A DNA stretch of 64,000 bases from Colocasia esculenta (Eukaryota; Streptophyta; Magnoliopsida; Alismatales; Araceae): contig CM024753.1 of assembly GCA_014218235.1 (NCBI GenBank), positions 177,668,348-177,732,347 of the forward strand. The letters run 5' to 3'. This document shows, piece by piece, positions 47,521 to 58,810 of the stretch. The notes under the pieces were generated by a model. The model did not search any database and was not told the origin of the DNA. It was given only the letters and a program-made list of their open reading frames with translations. The translations under genes were made by a program, and so were the position numbers. Every line of letters begins with the position of its first letter. Position 1 is the first letter of the stretch.

Positions 47521-47833
47521 GTGAGTTCTTGTGACTGTCCTCTTATGATTTTTGTTTCTTTGTTTTTATGCTCGATTTGGTTTATGATGCAGCTGTCCTT
47601 CGTTCTTATATTGGGAAACTGTCTCTCCCCGTGGGTCTCTTCCGGACTCATGTTTTGCGTGTTCTCGAGTCAATCCGGCTGATAAATGATGTGTTACTGA
47701 AAAATGGAGTGATAGGAGTCGGAAATCTGGGGTGTTTTAAACATCTCTTTTGCCACTGATCTACTGATTTTGAGATGCCATGGGTTTCTCGACAACGTCT
47801 GAATGCATCAAGGGACTTCATTAAGGAGGGTTC
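47521..47833 (+). other. Duplicated E2F intron 1, first segment
   Basis: It aligns with 37,240-37,560. Shared blocks include 'ctcgatttgg/cttgatttgg', 'ggctgataaatgatgtgttactgaa' and 'gagatgccatgggtttctcgac'. It is cut at 47,834 by an LTR-like end. Confidence 0.75.
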
Positions 47834-48530
47834 TGTCATGCCCCGACCACATCAGAGAATGTAATCACGACACACCAGATAAAAAAGATGTCGCCAAGGA
47901 CAGTTAAGCAATTGCAATAAAACACAGGATCTCAAAACTTAACTTGTCAATATACTTAGGAGTATAACAAGAGTAAACGGTGAATAAGCACACTAACAAA
48001 TCTCTCCCTTTAAGAAGGGAAGACCAGGAACAATTAGACTAAAAACATTCTAATCTAATGTACATTCAAACGTTTCAGGTCCAGGTGTGGTCCCTCTGCA
48101 CTCATCCCACCCTGCTGTTGACTAATCTTGGGAATCATCTGAAAAATAGGGAGAAGGCAGGGTGAGCACTAAAGCATAGTAGGATTTACCCTCTAACCAA
48201 TCTAAATCAAATATTAGCAGTTGGGATCACACGGGAACGGTAATTAATAGGAACAAGTATTCAAGGGTTCAATAAGGAATACTTAACAAATAAGCAGGAG
48301 TGAGCCACTAGCAGTATAACAAGTAATCAGAAGCTAGACACTAGCAGTATAACAAGCAAGGTTTAAATGAATCACCCGGATTAGGATTGGATCGGCCGAT
48401 CCGGACCCAATCAGATTCGCGATAACTCAGCCACTTGGCTGGTGGCTGGATCGGATAGGGTCGACTGAATCGACCAATCCGGCCATGGGTTGCCCCGGAT
48501 CAAACTAGATCGGGTTGATCTGGGTGTAAC
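47834..48530 (-). mobile_element. LTR-like sequence, minus orientation, bounds unresolved
   Basis: TGTCATGCCCCGACC at 47,834 is the reverse of an LTR-type end (...GGGGCATGACA). The block 'cagggtgagcactaaagcatagtaggattta' (48,155-48,186) is the reverse complement of the splice-like LTR block in related elements, fixing the orientation. Palindromic GATCGGCCGATCCGG and GTCGACTGAATCGACC motifs lie at 48,390-48,480. No target duplication could be matched at the right end. Confidence 0.45.
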
Positions 48531-48559
48531 GCCTAGTTTGAACTAGCTGTTACTAGCCA

Positions 48560-48940
48560 TTGGGGGGCACTCCCCAATGGCTAGAAACGGCTATTTTGGC
48601 CCATGGGAGGCCTTGGGGGTCTATATAAACCCCCTAAGGCCCCCATTATTCTCCAAACTCAAGTGTTGAGTTCTCCTCCCCTCCTCCCAACCTTTGGGCA
48701 TTCTCTTTCTCTTGAGCGCTCTTTTACACTCTTCCGAGACGATTTTTCACTATCTTGCTTTTTGTTTTCGGGCTCTCTCTCACTCACACACTCTATGTTC
48801 GGACTCTTGGCTGCAGATTCTCTCTCTCAGTCTGCTCTCTCGCAAAAAATAGTTTTTTATTTTTGTTTGTTTATTTTTTAATTTATTTTTTTTATTCTAA
48901 CTTCTAAGCACCTTTCATTGCAAATTACAAGACACAAGTC
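48560..48940 (+). promoter_or_regulatory. Putative promoter/leader of the hAT relic
   Basis: An inverted pair around 'tagccattggggggcactccccaatggcta' is followed by a good TATA box (CTATATAAACC, about 48,620). A CT-rich leader follows and leads to the ATG at 48,941. The position fits a transposase promoter (inference). Confidence 0.45.
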
Positions 48941-50640
48941 ATGGCCGCCGAATGTGGTGCTTCCTGATTTTCACGTAACCCTCCTAGCGTTGATCCCTCT
49001 TAGGCTCATTGTACCGTTGTAGACATGGGCTGAAGGAAGGTTCAATGCAAGTATTGTAACCAAATCATATTCGGCGGTGTGTGGCATTTCAAGCAACACC
49101 TAGCGAGACTTAAAGGCGAGGTGGCACTATGTGCGAACGTTTCCTCTGAGGTTCGAATATAATTTTGCCAATATATGAAGGAGAAGGAGACATCTAAAGC
49201 GAGCACTGCTAGAAGATGTTAAGAGATTTGAGAAGAGTTGTTTGCCCCTTCTCGAAGGTCCGTGGACGAGATACGTTTATCAAGAGGGAGGTAAATAATT
49301 GATCTTGATGAGGATGAAGAAGGTTAGTTTAGTTCAAAAACCCTTCATCATACATTTTAATGTATGACATCATAAACAAGTTTTTTTTACATTTTTTCCT
49401 ATTATAGAACAATTTCGTCAGGCATTGGAAGCAAGTCGAAGGTCCTTTGCGGAAGAGGACTATCTCTGAGGTACTGGTTGGCACCTAGGTCATGGAAGTG
49501 GGAATGGATCTTCTGGACAAGGGAGTTCGAGTGTTGTGATGAGAACAAATATACATGAGGTGCTTATAGATATCCATAAAGACGATGATCCTAGAGTGGG
49601 ACCGTTGGATCCGTTTCTCACCAAGAAGGACAAGCAACCATCCATTTCTACAGCCTTTGAGAATTTGAAAATATGTAAGGAGAAGATAGGAAGAGCGACG
49701 TCAAGGTGGTTCTTCTTTAACAACACACTGGCTAATGTAGCAAAAAGATTATATTATAAGTTAATGATCGAGACTATTGGTGAAGTGGGCAAAGGGGTAG
49801 AAGGTCCTACCCCTTATGAGATCTACAACGAGTACTTGGACTTGGAAGTTGAAGACATGAAGGCATATGTGTCCACTTTTGAACACATAGGGATGAGTAT
49901 GGATGCACGTTAATGTGCGATGGATGGAAAGGTATGTACATAGGCTAAATTAATTATTATTAATTACTTTAATTAATAACACAAGTTATAATTTTACTTA
50001 TAGAACTTTGCAGGCATTACAAGAAGAAGTATGATAAACTTCTTATTCCACTGCAAAGCGGGATAGTTTTTTAGAAGTCGGTAGATGCCTCAGGTAAGGT
50101 GAAGAATGCAAAATATCTATTTTAATTGATGGACAACATGGTGGAGTAGATCAGAGAGAAAAGAATAGTCCAAGTAGTAATGGATAATGCAGTGGCATTC
50201 AAGTTGGTGGGCCAGATGCTAATGGAGAAAATGAAACACTTGTATTGGGTTCCTTACTCTGTGCACTACATTGACCTAATGCTAGAAGATATTTGTCAAG
50301 TCCCAATGATGGAAAATGTAGTGAACAACGCAAGATTCATAACCACTTTCATCTACAATCATAATAGCATATTAGAGATCATGAGGACGCATACACATGG
50401 ATGAGAGTTGCTTTGGCCAGAGGTTACGAGGTTTGCATCCCAATACATTGCATTGGATAGCATCAATGGCCAACGTAGCAACCTTATTAGATGGTTGCAT
50501 CCGAAGCGTTGGAGAACCATATGCCTGGACATGCTCCCACGCGGGTGAGGGAGAAGGGAAAGAAGGTGGCCGACCTGATTCAATCAAAGTCATTTTAAAA
50601 GGGGGTGCAAGGAGTTTTGAATGTAGTAGAATTGCTTGTT
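48941..50640 (+). pseudogene. Old hAT (Ac-like) transposase relic
   Basis: A BED-type zinc finger is visible at about 49,040-49,102 (VQCKYCNQIIFGGVWHFKQH). DUF659-type sequence follows at 49,690-50,390 (YEIYNEYLDLEVEDMKAYV, RSMINFLFHCKAG, VVMDNAVAFKLVGQMLMEK, YIDLMLEDICQVP, ITTFIYNHNSILE). Then comes LWPEVTRFASQYIALDSI (about 50,410) and a weak remnant near 50,580-50,660. Typical members are 600-700 aa cut-and-paste transposases. The start frame stops after eight codons, and there are many stops and frameshifts. The C-terminal dimerisation domain is not seen. Confidence 0.8.
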
Positions 50641-51020
50641 CGAGTCTTAAAGGCGGTAGACGAGGCTATGTTATCGAAGGTGATTGAGGTGAGGCGACCA
50701 TAAGCCGCCTTGCTTGGGTGATGTTTGCCTAGGCGAACGCTTGCATCGCCTGTGTCGTCTTACGATCGCCTCAATCCGTCCTTGGCTCGCCTCCGCGTAT
50801 GGGGCACTCAAAAGCTCAGTCCGCCCATCCAAGAGTACCTTTAGCCGGTTCGGTTTGAGGAGGATAAAAGGGGACGCGATGGTCCCCTCTTTGAAACACT
50901 TTGGTCCCCTTTGCCTGCTGCGAAACTCTAGTATGACGTCTCACCTTGGCGACGAAAACCCCTGGTGTATGGCGGTGACAACCTTGGCAATCCGATGTGT
51001 GGCGGCCTACGATTAGGGTG
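50640..51020. other. GC-rich stretch with CGCCT-type subterminal repeats
   Basis: It contains dispersed GGCGA/CGCCT motifs (50,690-50,800) like those near the ends of the hAT element at 52,378-56,894, so it may be the end of a related hAT element. No clean terminal inverted repeat was found. Confidence 0.35.
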
Positions 51021-52377
51021 ACGAACACTCTCTTACAGAGCTCCTCCTTTTCTCTTTCTCATAGCCATAGGGGGGCCAAACACTCTTCTTCTTACACCCT
51101 CTCACTTTATTCTCTCTATCTCTCTCTCTCCCCTATCTTACTCTCTCACGAAGCCTCTCTCTTTCTCTCTTTTTCTTACAGACCCACCACACCCGACCCC
51201 CTACTCTTCTCCTCCACTTTCTCCCTTACCCCCTATTTTCGCCCCATCCCCTTTTTGTGTTCCCGTGTATCTCTCAGACATAGGAGCTACACTACGTTAA
51301 GTGTTCAACGATTTGTGTGTTAGCCGAGTGTGGTGGTCCGACGCCTATTCTAGAATATCTCTCTAGTTGGGTATCCTGGGTTCTTTGTGAGCCAGACACA
51401 TTGTGGTTTGTTGTGCTTGGGATTTGTTCCGGTACTGTGTGTACCATGGAGGTCTGTGTTGTCTTCTTGGACACCTTTACTCCTATGTTTGAGTTGTACG
51501 TCCGGCTGGGGGAAAGACAACAATAGGGCAGCGACTCGTGAGTTGTGGTTGTGTTCAGTTGCTTGTAGCGCGCTCGTGGTTAGGGGACAGACACCAGTAG
51601 ACGTACTGGTCCCCAACTAGTCCTGTATTTCCAGTGCCTCACTTTAGGGAGCTCGGGCCAGAGTCCTTAAAGGTGCCAGGCATGGGCCTGCAGTTGTGTG
51701 ATCTGTAAGTGTGGTGTTGGTTGGTCTCCACAGTTTGTTGACTTTACTGTGTGGTTGTGGAGTGACAGTTGAACCTTTCGTCCTTGACTGTGAGACCGAA
51801 AGGTAGTTCTTGTGTTGTCCGGGTTAGATACTGGCGTCATGAACTAGTAGTCTGTTCCTATGTGGTGGCGTCGTTCTTTTCGATTCGTGCTTTGCTTGTA
51901 GTTGTGGCTGGTGAGTGGTGGCTTACCGGTGGTGGTTTGTGTTCGATTGTTGTGTGCCATGTTGGTGGCACAACGACGCTTGTGGTTCAGTTATGGTACC
52001 TTACAGTTTCAGGTTCTTGTACCCTATGTGGGTAGTTGTTTGTGGTGGCACGGTGTGTGTGTGCTAGTGTTTCAGGTGGTGTTGTGGAGTTGTGCTCCGT
52101 GGAGGTCGTATTGTGTGACCTTCCACTTGTCGTGTTTGTACCCTTTACTGGATAGTTCTTCGGTATGGTTGTACCGTGAGATTGTGTGGTGGATTCACTC
52201 CTTGTGGCCAGACCTGTTAACCTTCGTGGGTAGTTGGCCCGTGTGGCCTTTGTTTTACTTGTTAGTTACTGACTTACTGTGCAGGACTGACTCCTTATTA
52301 TCAGTCTCGTTACCGTCTGTTAGTGGTAGGCTTATATGGCTCGTGGCGTGGTGATTTCAGTTGTTGTGGTGGACTGG
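51020..52377 (+). mobile_element. Diverged A-type LTR fragment, left part
   Basis: It has the pyrimidine-rich leader (51,040-51,250), GTGTGGTGG-rich middle and general order of the A/D LTR family, without a clear TG start. It is interrupted by the hAT element at TGGACTGG (52,370-52,377) and continues at 56,903. Confidence 0.45.
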
Positions 52378-52765
52378 CATAGTTGTCAAGGCGACAAGCG
52401 ACCAAGGCGTTTTTGGGCTCATTGTGTGCCTAAGCGCTTAGGCGCCCGTCTAAGCGGCGCCTAAGTGGCGCTTAGGCGCTTAAGATAACGTCTAGTCTAG
52501 GTTATTTCAAGAGTGACATCCTATATTAAATCTAGCAAAACCTACACAAATATGACATTATAAATACAATGTGAAAAAAATTGCCATTACAATAGTGCAT
52601 CAAAATTAAACATATGAAAGAAAAATTACTTGAATAAATAAAAATATAAAATGCAAGTAATAACCTGAAATTTGTTCCTTTGTTCTTCTAAAATTTAGAA
52701 ATAAGAGTTGTGACAAATATAATACAACATCACATTAATATATCAAGCAAGATTACTATCATAAT

Positions 52766-52930
52766 GGATATCAAACATTACCTAAAACAAATTAACATAA
52801 TCAACCAAAAGGTCCAACATCAAACTATTACCTAAAACAAATTAGCATAACCAACCAAAAGGTCCAACATCAAACTATTACCTAAAACAAATTAGCATAA
52901 CCAACCAAAAGGTCCAACATCAAACTATTA
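52766..52930. repeat. 50-bp tandem repeat, about 3.3 copies
   Basis: The unit begins AACATCAAACTATTACC and ends ACCAAAAGGTCC. Two full copies (52,816-52,865 and 52,866-52,915) are identical, flanked by partial copies. It lies inside the hAT element, downstream of the transposase. Confidence 0.9.
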
Positions 52931-53093
52931 AATTCAATGTCCAAAAATTTCAAAGATAATAAAATATTCAACTCCAAATAAAAAACATCTAAAGCTTAAA
53001 ACCAAACATGGCATTTTGAAGAGCCATGCCACCATCATCATTACTATCACCCTCAACTTCATCATCCTTATCACCATCTTCATTATTTGATTC

Positions 53094-55523
53094 CTATGGA
53101 GCATCATCATCATCTGTCTCTTCTTCTTCTTCACTCATCATATCATCCTCATCCTCATCATCATTCCTTGTGCCTTGTGAAGTGCTCCCTCTTATTGGCA
53201 TTTTTCCTCTTCTAGCTCTTTCTTCGGATGCTCCCATAGCCTCATCCACAATTGCCCAAGTGAGATCATCTCCCTCATGAACCAAATCTTCACCATGCTT
53301 TGTCATCCATGAGCTTCCCCAATCTAAGTCTTTCAAACAAATGGGATCATATTTTTCTGGATGTTTCTTTCTTTTTGAAATCTTTCACGAAGACGTCGAT
53401 TGTATTGGACATAGACCAAATCATTGAGTCTCTTGGCCTTTAACCTGTTCCTCTTCTTTGTATGAATCTAAATAGAACAAATATGATAAAAATAAGATTA
53501 AATGTTAAACTTAAAAATGACTAACATTAAAATATGAAATATAAAATCAAATACTTACAAACTCAAATGTACTCCAATTACGTTCACATCCAGAAGAACT
53601 ACAACAAAGTCCTAAAATTTTTAAAACAAACATCTTCAACTCCGGTGTCTCCACACCATATTGCATCCACCAATCACCTGTAATAAATTCAAAATATTAA
53701 TAAAAGACGGAGATAAAGATATATAACTAAGAAAAAAATTAATTAGATTACTCACATGGAAGCCTCCTTTCATAAGCTCTATTTGCCATTGGCCTCCCAA
53801 ACATACCTCTTTGACATGAATACTCCATCATTTGATCTTCAATCTTATCTTGCATTTCTATATTTGGCTCCATCTTTTCAAGACATGTCATAAAAGCATG
53901 TTCAAACTTTGCAACCAAAGATGCATCTTTGCTTCGAGCTTCATAATATAATTTTGGATTCAAGAAGAAGCCAACTTCATGTAGAGGTCGATTCATTTGA
54001 TCTTTCCAACGACGGTCCACAATTTTCAAAATAGGTTGGTATTTGCTCTCTTTAGAATTGAAATTTTGAATTATTTGCTTCCTTGCAAACTCCATTGCAG
54101 CATAAATATAGCCCATTGCTGGTTTTTCATCACCATCAACCAACCTTAACACTTGCAAGAGGGGTTAGGAAGCCCTCAAAATCTCCTCAACTGCATTCTA
54201 AAATTTTGATTGATAAACAATTGCAGCTACATTCTTTCCCATATTTGTTTTTGACCATGCACTAGAATGCCAAGCATCTGAACTAAACAACCTACGCAAT
54301 GCTCTCTTTATTACATCATCATGCAATCTTTCTAAGGTAAGAAAAGCTGTAGCAAATCTTGTAACTCCAAATCTTACCAATTCTCTCCCTTTTGTCTTCC
54401 TTCTCATGTGGTCAAGAAGCCGTGTATGAGTGTATAGATAAGCAGTCAACTTCTTTGCTTTTGAAATGGCGTCAACATAGCATTTCAATTTTCCAATGTC
54501 TTCTAACATGAGATCAAGGCAGTGAGCTGCACAAGGGGTCTAAAACAATCTTTTCCTTTTCTCCATCAACAACCTTCCTGCTGCAATATTATAAGATGCA
54601 TTATCAGTAACAATTTGAACCACATATTCCTCCCCAACTTTTTCAACCATCTTATCTAACAAGTCATACAACAAGATAGCATCTTCTTTTTGATCTGAAA
54701 CATCAACTGATTCCATAAAATAAGTTCCTTCTGGACAATTCACCAAAAAATTGATCAACTTTCTTTGCCTTTTATCAATCCACCCATCACATATTATAGT
54801 GCACCCATAAATCTTCCAATGTTTTATATATTCAGCATGCATTTGTTTTGTTTCTTCTACCATTTTTTGTAGAAGAGGCAATCTCAACATGTGATAACTA
54901 GGTGGTTTGTATCCTGGTCCAAATCTGCCTATAAATTCAACCATGATTTCAAAGCTCCTGCACTTTGCTGTATTGAAAGGAATGCCAGCATCATAAAACC
55001 ATCTAGCTATAGCAAGATCAAGATTGCATTTCTCTTCTTTCTTCAATTTAGACATAGTGCTCTGAATTTTTTTCCCGCTTCTTCTTGTATCGATAAAATC
55101 ATCAACATTCATCCTTGCAAATGCATCCATTGGTCCCTTCTCCTTTTTTTGTTTTGTAAAAATTGACAAAGTAGTTGGTTTTTTTGTTGGCTCGGACTCC
55201 TCCTCATCAGATGAGCTCACAACATTCTCATAAACACTTGTTGCACTTACCATCTTCCTCTTCTTGTTTTTGTTCAAAGCCACCATTATTTCTGCAGCAA
55301 TCTCCTTTGTAGTCTTAGGACACTTCTTCACATCACGAAAACCTCCAATCAAGTGCTCCTTTTGTCTCTTTATCCCCCTATTTGTCACTAAACCACACAA
55401 TTTACATTTCACTTTATTTTTATCGTGCTCATCAGGCCAATAAGCATACTTCCATCCTGGATCATTAGATTTCGCTTTCTTGAATTCTGAATCTACTGTG
55501 GGTATTGAGAAAGAAGAATCCAT
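53094..55523 (-). pseudogene. hAT transposase of the 52,378-56,894 element
   Basis: It starts MDSSFSIPTV at 55,523. A BED-type zinc finger (residues 40-68: CKLC, H57, C68), a DUF659 region (about 200-330; GCTIICDGWIDKR, VTDNASYNIAAGRLLMEK), and the catalytic-core segments LDLMLEDIGKL, VTRFATAFLTLERL and LLQVLRLVDGDEKP follow in one frame to about 53,752. Three in-frame stops interrupt it: 54,540 and 54,198 (both TAG at usual Trp) and 54,165 (TAA). Two introns then flank an exon with WWMQYGVETPEL and SSSGCERNWSTFEF (53,679-53,560), the hAT dimerisation domain. The last exon has a frameshift near 53,375 and an acidic Asp/Glu-rich tail ending 53,094. It cannot make a full protein, but few changes separate it from an intact one. 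It is a relic that might be mobilised in trans. Confidence 0.88.
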
Positions 55524-55569
55524 TTTCTCACTGCAAAACTAATTTAAAAAATTGTAAATAGAGAGGACA

Positions 55570-55902
55570 GGAGGGCGGGACTGTGTGTGTGTGTGACTGT
55601 GACACTGTGTGTGTGTGACCGTGAGAGAGACTGAGAGAGAGAGGAGGGGGTGCCGGTGGGACTGTCACTCTGTGATAGTGTGTGTGAGATAGAGAGGAGA
55701 GGGGGGGGGGACTGTGTGTGTGTGACAGTGTGTGTGACCGTGAGAGAGAGAAGGAGAGGGGGGGGGGGGGCGGGACTGTGTGTGTGTGTGACCGTGAGAG
55801 AGAGAGAGGAGGGGTGTCGGTGTGTGTGTGTGTGATCGTGAGAGAGAGAGAGAGAGAGAGAGAGGAGAGGGGGGGGCGGGAGTGTGTGTGTGACAGTGTC
55901 TC

Positions 55903-55935
<33 letters not shown>

Positions 55936-56390
55936 CAAAGAGAGAGAGAGACAGAGAGAGAGGGAGAGAGGGGAGTGACCGTGAGAGAGAGACAGAGAAA
56001 GAGAGGCAGAGAGAGAGAGAGAGGGGTGCCGGTGTGTGTGTGACCGTGAGAGAGAGAGAGAGGAGGGGGTGCCGGTGTGTGTGTGTGTGACCATGAGAAA
56101 GAGAGAGAGGAGAGGGGGCGGGACACTGTCATGTGTGACAATGTCTCTCTGTGTGTGTGTATGTGAGAGAGAGAGAGAGAGACAAAGAGAGAGAGAGAGA
56201 GAGGGGAGTGACCGTGAGAGAGAGAGATAGAGAGAGAGGCAGAGAGAGAGAGAGAGAGAGACGGGTGCCGGTGTGTGGGAGTGACCGTGAGAGAGAGAGA
56301 CAGAGAGAGACAGAGAGAGGCAGAGGGAGAGAGAGAGGGGTGCCGGTGTGTGTGTGTGACCGTGAGAGAGAAAGAGGGGAGTGACCTCCT
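55570..56390. repeat. GT/GA-rich composite minisatellite upstream of the hAT transposase
   Basis: About 820 bp of alternating (GT)n and (GA)n tracts with recurring GTGACCGTGAGAGAGAGA and GGGGTGCCGGTGTGTG blocks and several G-runs. It fills the gap between the transposase start and the right terminal region. All long open frames in it are low-complexity artefacts. Confidence 0.9.
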
Positions 56391-56902
56391 GGCTCCTCCG
56401 GCGGCCTCCTTTGGGAACTAGGGAAGGGGAGGGGAGAGCGTGACAGGGAAGGGAAGGGGAGATGGGGAGAGCCTACCTCTCTCTCGCGGCAGCGACCTCC
56501 TCCGGCGGCGGCGCGACGCCGACGGCAGCGGCTCCTCCTCCTCCGGCGAGAGCTCCTCCGGTCCTCCGGCTGCTGCGGAACCCTACCTGTGGCTGGTTCT
56601 TGGGCGAGGCGGGGGAGGGATTGGGGAGACGGGGGTTGACTTGCCAAGGGGGATCGGGGCGGAGGGGGGTATGTAGGTGGGGATCCGATCCCCTAAGTTG
56701 ATCCAAATGGACCCGGAAGCCCTCTTAAGGCGCCCATGCGCACGCCTTGGGCCGCCTTCTGTGCCTTGGCGTCGCCTTGGGTCGCCTTTTCCCAACCCAA
56801 GTAGGCGGCCCACTTAGGCGACCTCCGAAACCCGCCTTGGCGCCGCCTAGGCAGCCGCCTTGGCGCCGCCTAGGCGGCCGCCTTGACAACTATGTGGACT
56901 GG

Positions 56903-57508
56903 TGTGTCTACACTAGTCTTGTTGCTTCTTTTATTTCCTGTAAGTCGTGGCAGTTAATGTGTTTATATTTAATGCAGTTCAGTTATGTTTATGGTTAGCA
57001 CATTTTACTTCTGTAGCGCTTCAGTTAGTGCTGCTAGTATGACCCTTAGGGGTTGAGGATTTTGTTCCTTCTTTCAGTTGGTTTGTGGTTGTTTTTGAGA
57101 GGTTTTTGTTGAGTCTGTGACTTGTTGATGCTCACTCTCTTACAGTTTCTTTCACTCTCTTACAGTTTCTTTTAGGGTTTGCTGTGGGTTTGGCGTGCGA
57201 CAGCATTGTGGCAGACTTGTACCACCAGCAGTTGAGTTGTAGTTGTGTTTAGTGTGAGCTTTGCTTCATCGGGGTATGTCCCAGGTTATTGTACTCTTCT
57301 CTTGGATATGTAATAATGTATTGGGACAATGTAAATTGTGGTAAATGAGTATAAATATATGTATTTTCTTGTATATTATACTCTTGTGGTTGCCTTTTAT
57401 ATTCTTACTGGACACTTGTGTGAAATCCCTTGCGAGATTTCGGTCTGATCGCGGGAGGCGGACTTAGATATGGAGTCTTATTGGGCATAAATATCCAGGG
57501 TCGCTATA
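56903..57508 (+). mobile_element. Diverged A-type LTR fragment, right part
   Basis: It continues 52,377 after the hAT target duplication. It includes 'ggggtatgtcccaggtta' (57,271), comparable to 'cgggatatgccccttaagg' in D, and ends near GGGTCGCTATA where the family has GGGTCGTTACA. Confidence 0.45.
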
Positions 57509-58165
57509 GTAGATGTTGGACTGGAGACCGAACAGTTCTATACCTCATAAGCTATATTATTCTAAGGAGATCAACGAAAAGCTTTGAACTAGGGCCCAAT
57601 TATATACATGATTATGACTTTCATATGCGTAATAAGAACTTAATCAGGGGATTAAGATCACGAATTGATAAAGATTCAAGATAGAAAATGAAACTTGAAC
57701 GAAACATTGATTACAGACTCACAAGAACATGTAAAGAAACACTCACCAAACTACACTGAACTAAGGTAATTAAACTTGCTAACTGTTGACTTAGAAAGAT
57801 TAGAAGTACCTACCTTAAACCTGAAGTTCAAAGAAGCTTGAACCCTAAGGCTTCACCTGGACCTATTCCTTTCTCTTTTCCCCATGCTTGAGCTCTTGAG
57901 CTTTGTTAAACTTTGCTTGAGGGGAGAATGAGGCAAGGGGTGAGGTGGTATTTATAGGGGCTGGCCACCCTAGGTTGCTTAGGGGTTAAGTTAGGCGCTT
58001 AGGGGCTAAGTTGCTTAGAGACTAAGTAATCTTAATTTCATTTAGAACCTAACAACAATTTTCTTTTTTAAATTTAACTTTAAACTTTTAGAAATTGTAG
58101 ATATACCTTTCCTTAAAACTTTTAATGTTGCATTTGTGCCCCTAGCAAATTTCTGGGGTATTACA
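57509..58165 (-). mobile_element. LTR start region, minus orientation
   Basis: On the minus strand it begins TGTAATACCCCAGAAATTTG, a typical gypsy LTR start. A TATA box CCTATAAATACC (complement of 57,950-57,961) lies about 200 bp in. Repeated 'gcttaggggttaagt' units occur at 57,975-58,025. It may belong with the LTR-like sequence at 47,834, but flanking duplications do not match. Sequence after 58,165 is E2F-intron-like. Confidence 0.5.
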
Positions 58166-58810
58166 AGTTGTTAGCATGCCGCAACTAGGAATGCGTTATA
58201 TTGAGATGAGGTTTCACATATTAGATGGGTGTTCTTTGGAGTGTGATCTGTTGTGATAGTGTTTTTTAACGTCATATAGATGTTGGTATCCTGCTCTTAG
58301 GAATGCGAAATTTTCTTCATCTTTGCTACTATTAACTTGCCAATGAAGAAGGAAGAATTCTCAATTACCATGTCCTGTCATTGGTTCAGACGAGGAAAAT
58401 GTAACCCTTCTGATGTCGAAGACTTCAGTTGCATAAGGGACTCATTCAGCTTAAGGCCAATAAAAGGGCTTTGTGACCAAGATGATCCTCCATTTCCTTT
58501 ACCAAACCTACGACCCTCGTCAATTGTACCTATTTATGACATTCTACATCTTCTAATAAGTAGATAGTTTTTTTCTCCCAAATTGTTGGGCTTTAATTAT
58601 GTCTCACTTTTGGGTGATTGAATCCATGTTTGAAACATCAGTTTACAATTATTCTATTTGGAACATGAATTTCCATGTTTAACAACTATTGAATGGGTGG
58701 TTAGATGGATTGTTTTGCAAATTGTGGATCAACAATGATTTTTAAGTTTTTTGGTTTGATGTAAGGCATGATTTGTTGAACCTTATTGTATTGGTGCGAT
58801 TTGTCACATC
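58166..58810 (+). other. Duplicated E2F intron 1, resumed segment
   Basis: It is collinear with about 37,570-38,170. Matching pairs are 'gctactattaacttgcc' with 'gctactactaagttgc' (58,326 / 37,741), 'ggaaaatgtaacccttctgatg' with 'ggaaaatgttaagtccttgcgatg', and 'tggaacatgaatttccatgttta' with 'tggaacatgattttgcatatttg' (58,660 / 38,050). This shows the duplication once included at least about 1 kb of intron 1 and was split by transposons. Confidence 0.65.

Larger units (their letters stand above)
52378..56894 (-). mobile_element. hAT (Ac-like) DNA transposon with intact ends
   Basis: Its 4,517 bp are bounded by 16-bp perfect terminal inverted repeats CATAGTTGTCAAGGCG (52,378 and complement ending 56,894). 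Perfect 8-bp target duplications TGGACTGG flank it (52,370-52,377 and 56,895-56,902), the hAT hallmark. Subterminal GGCGCCTAAG/GCCGCCTAGG-type repeats lie at 52,400-52,490 and 56,730-56,885. It encodes a transposase on the minus strand with three nonsense codons and at least one frameshift. Confidence 0.93.

Noticed and set aside
55528..56647. Several long Ser/Leu- or Arg/Glu-rich open frames
   Set aside because: They are by-products of the GT/GA minisatellite, open in many frames at once.
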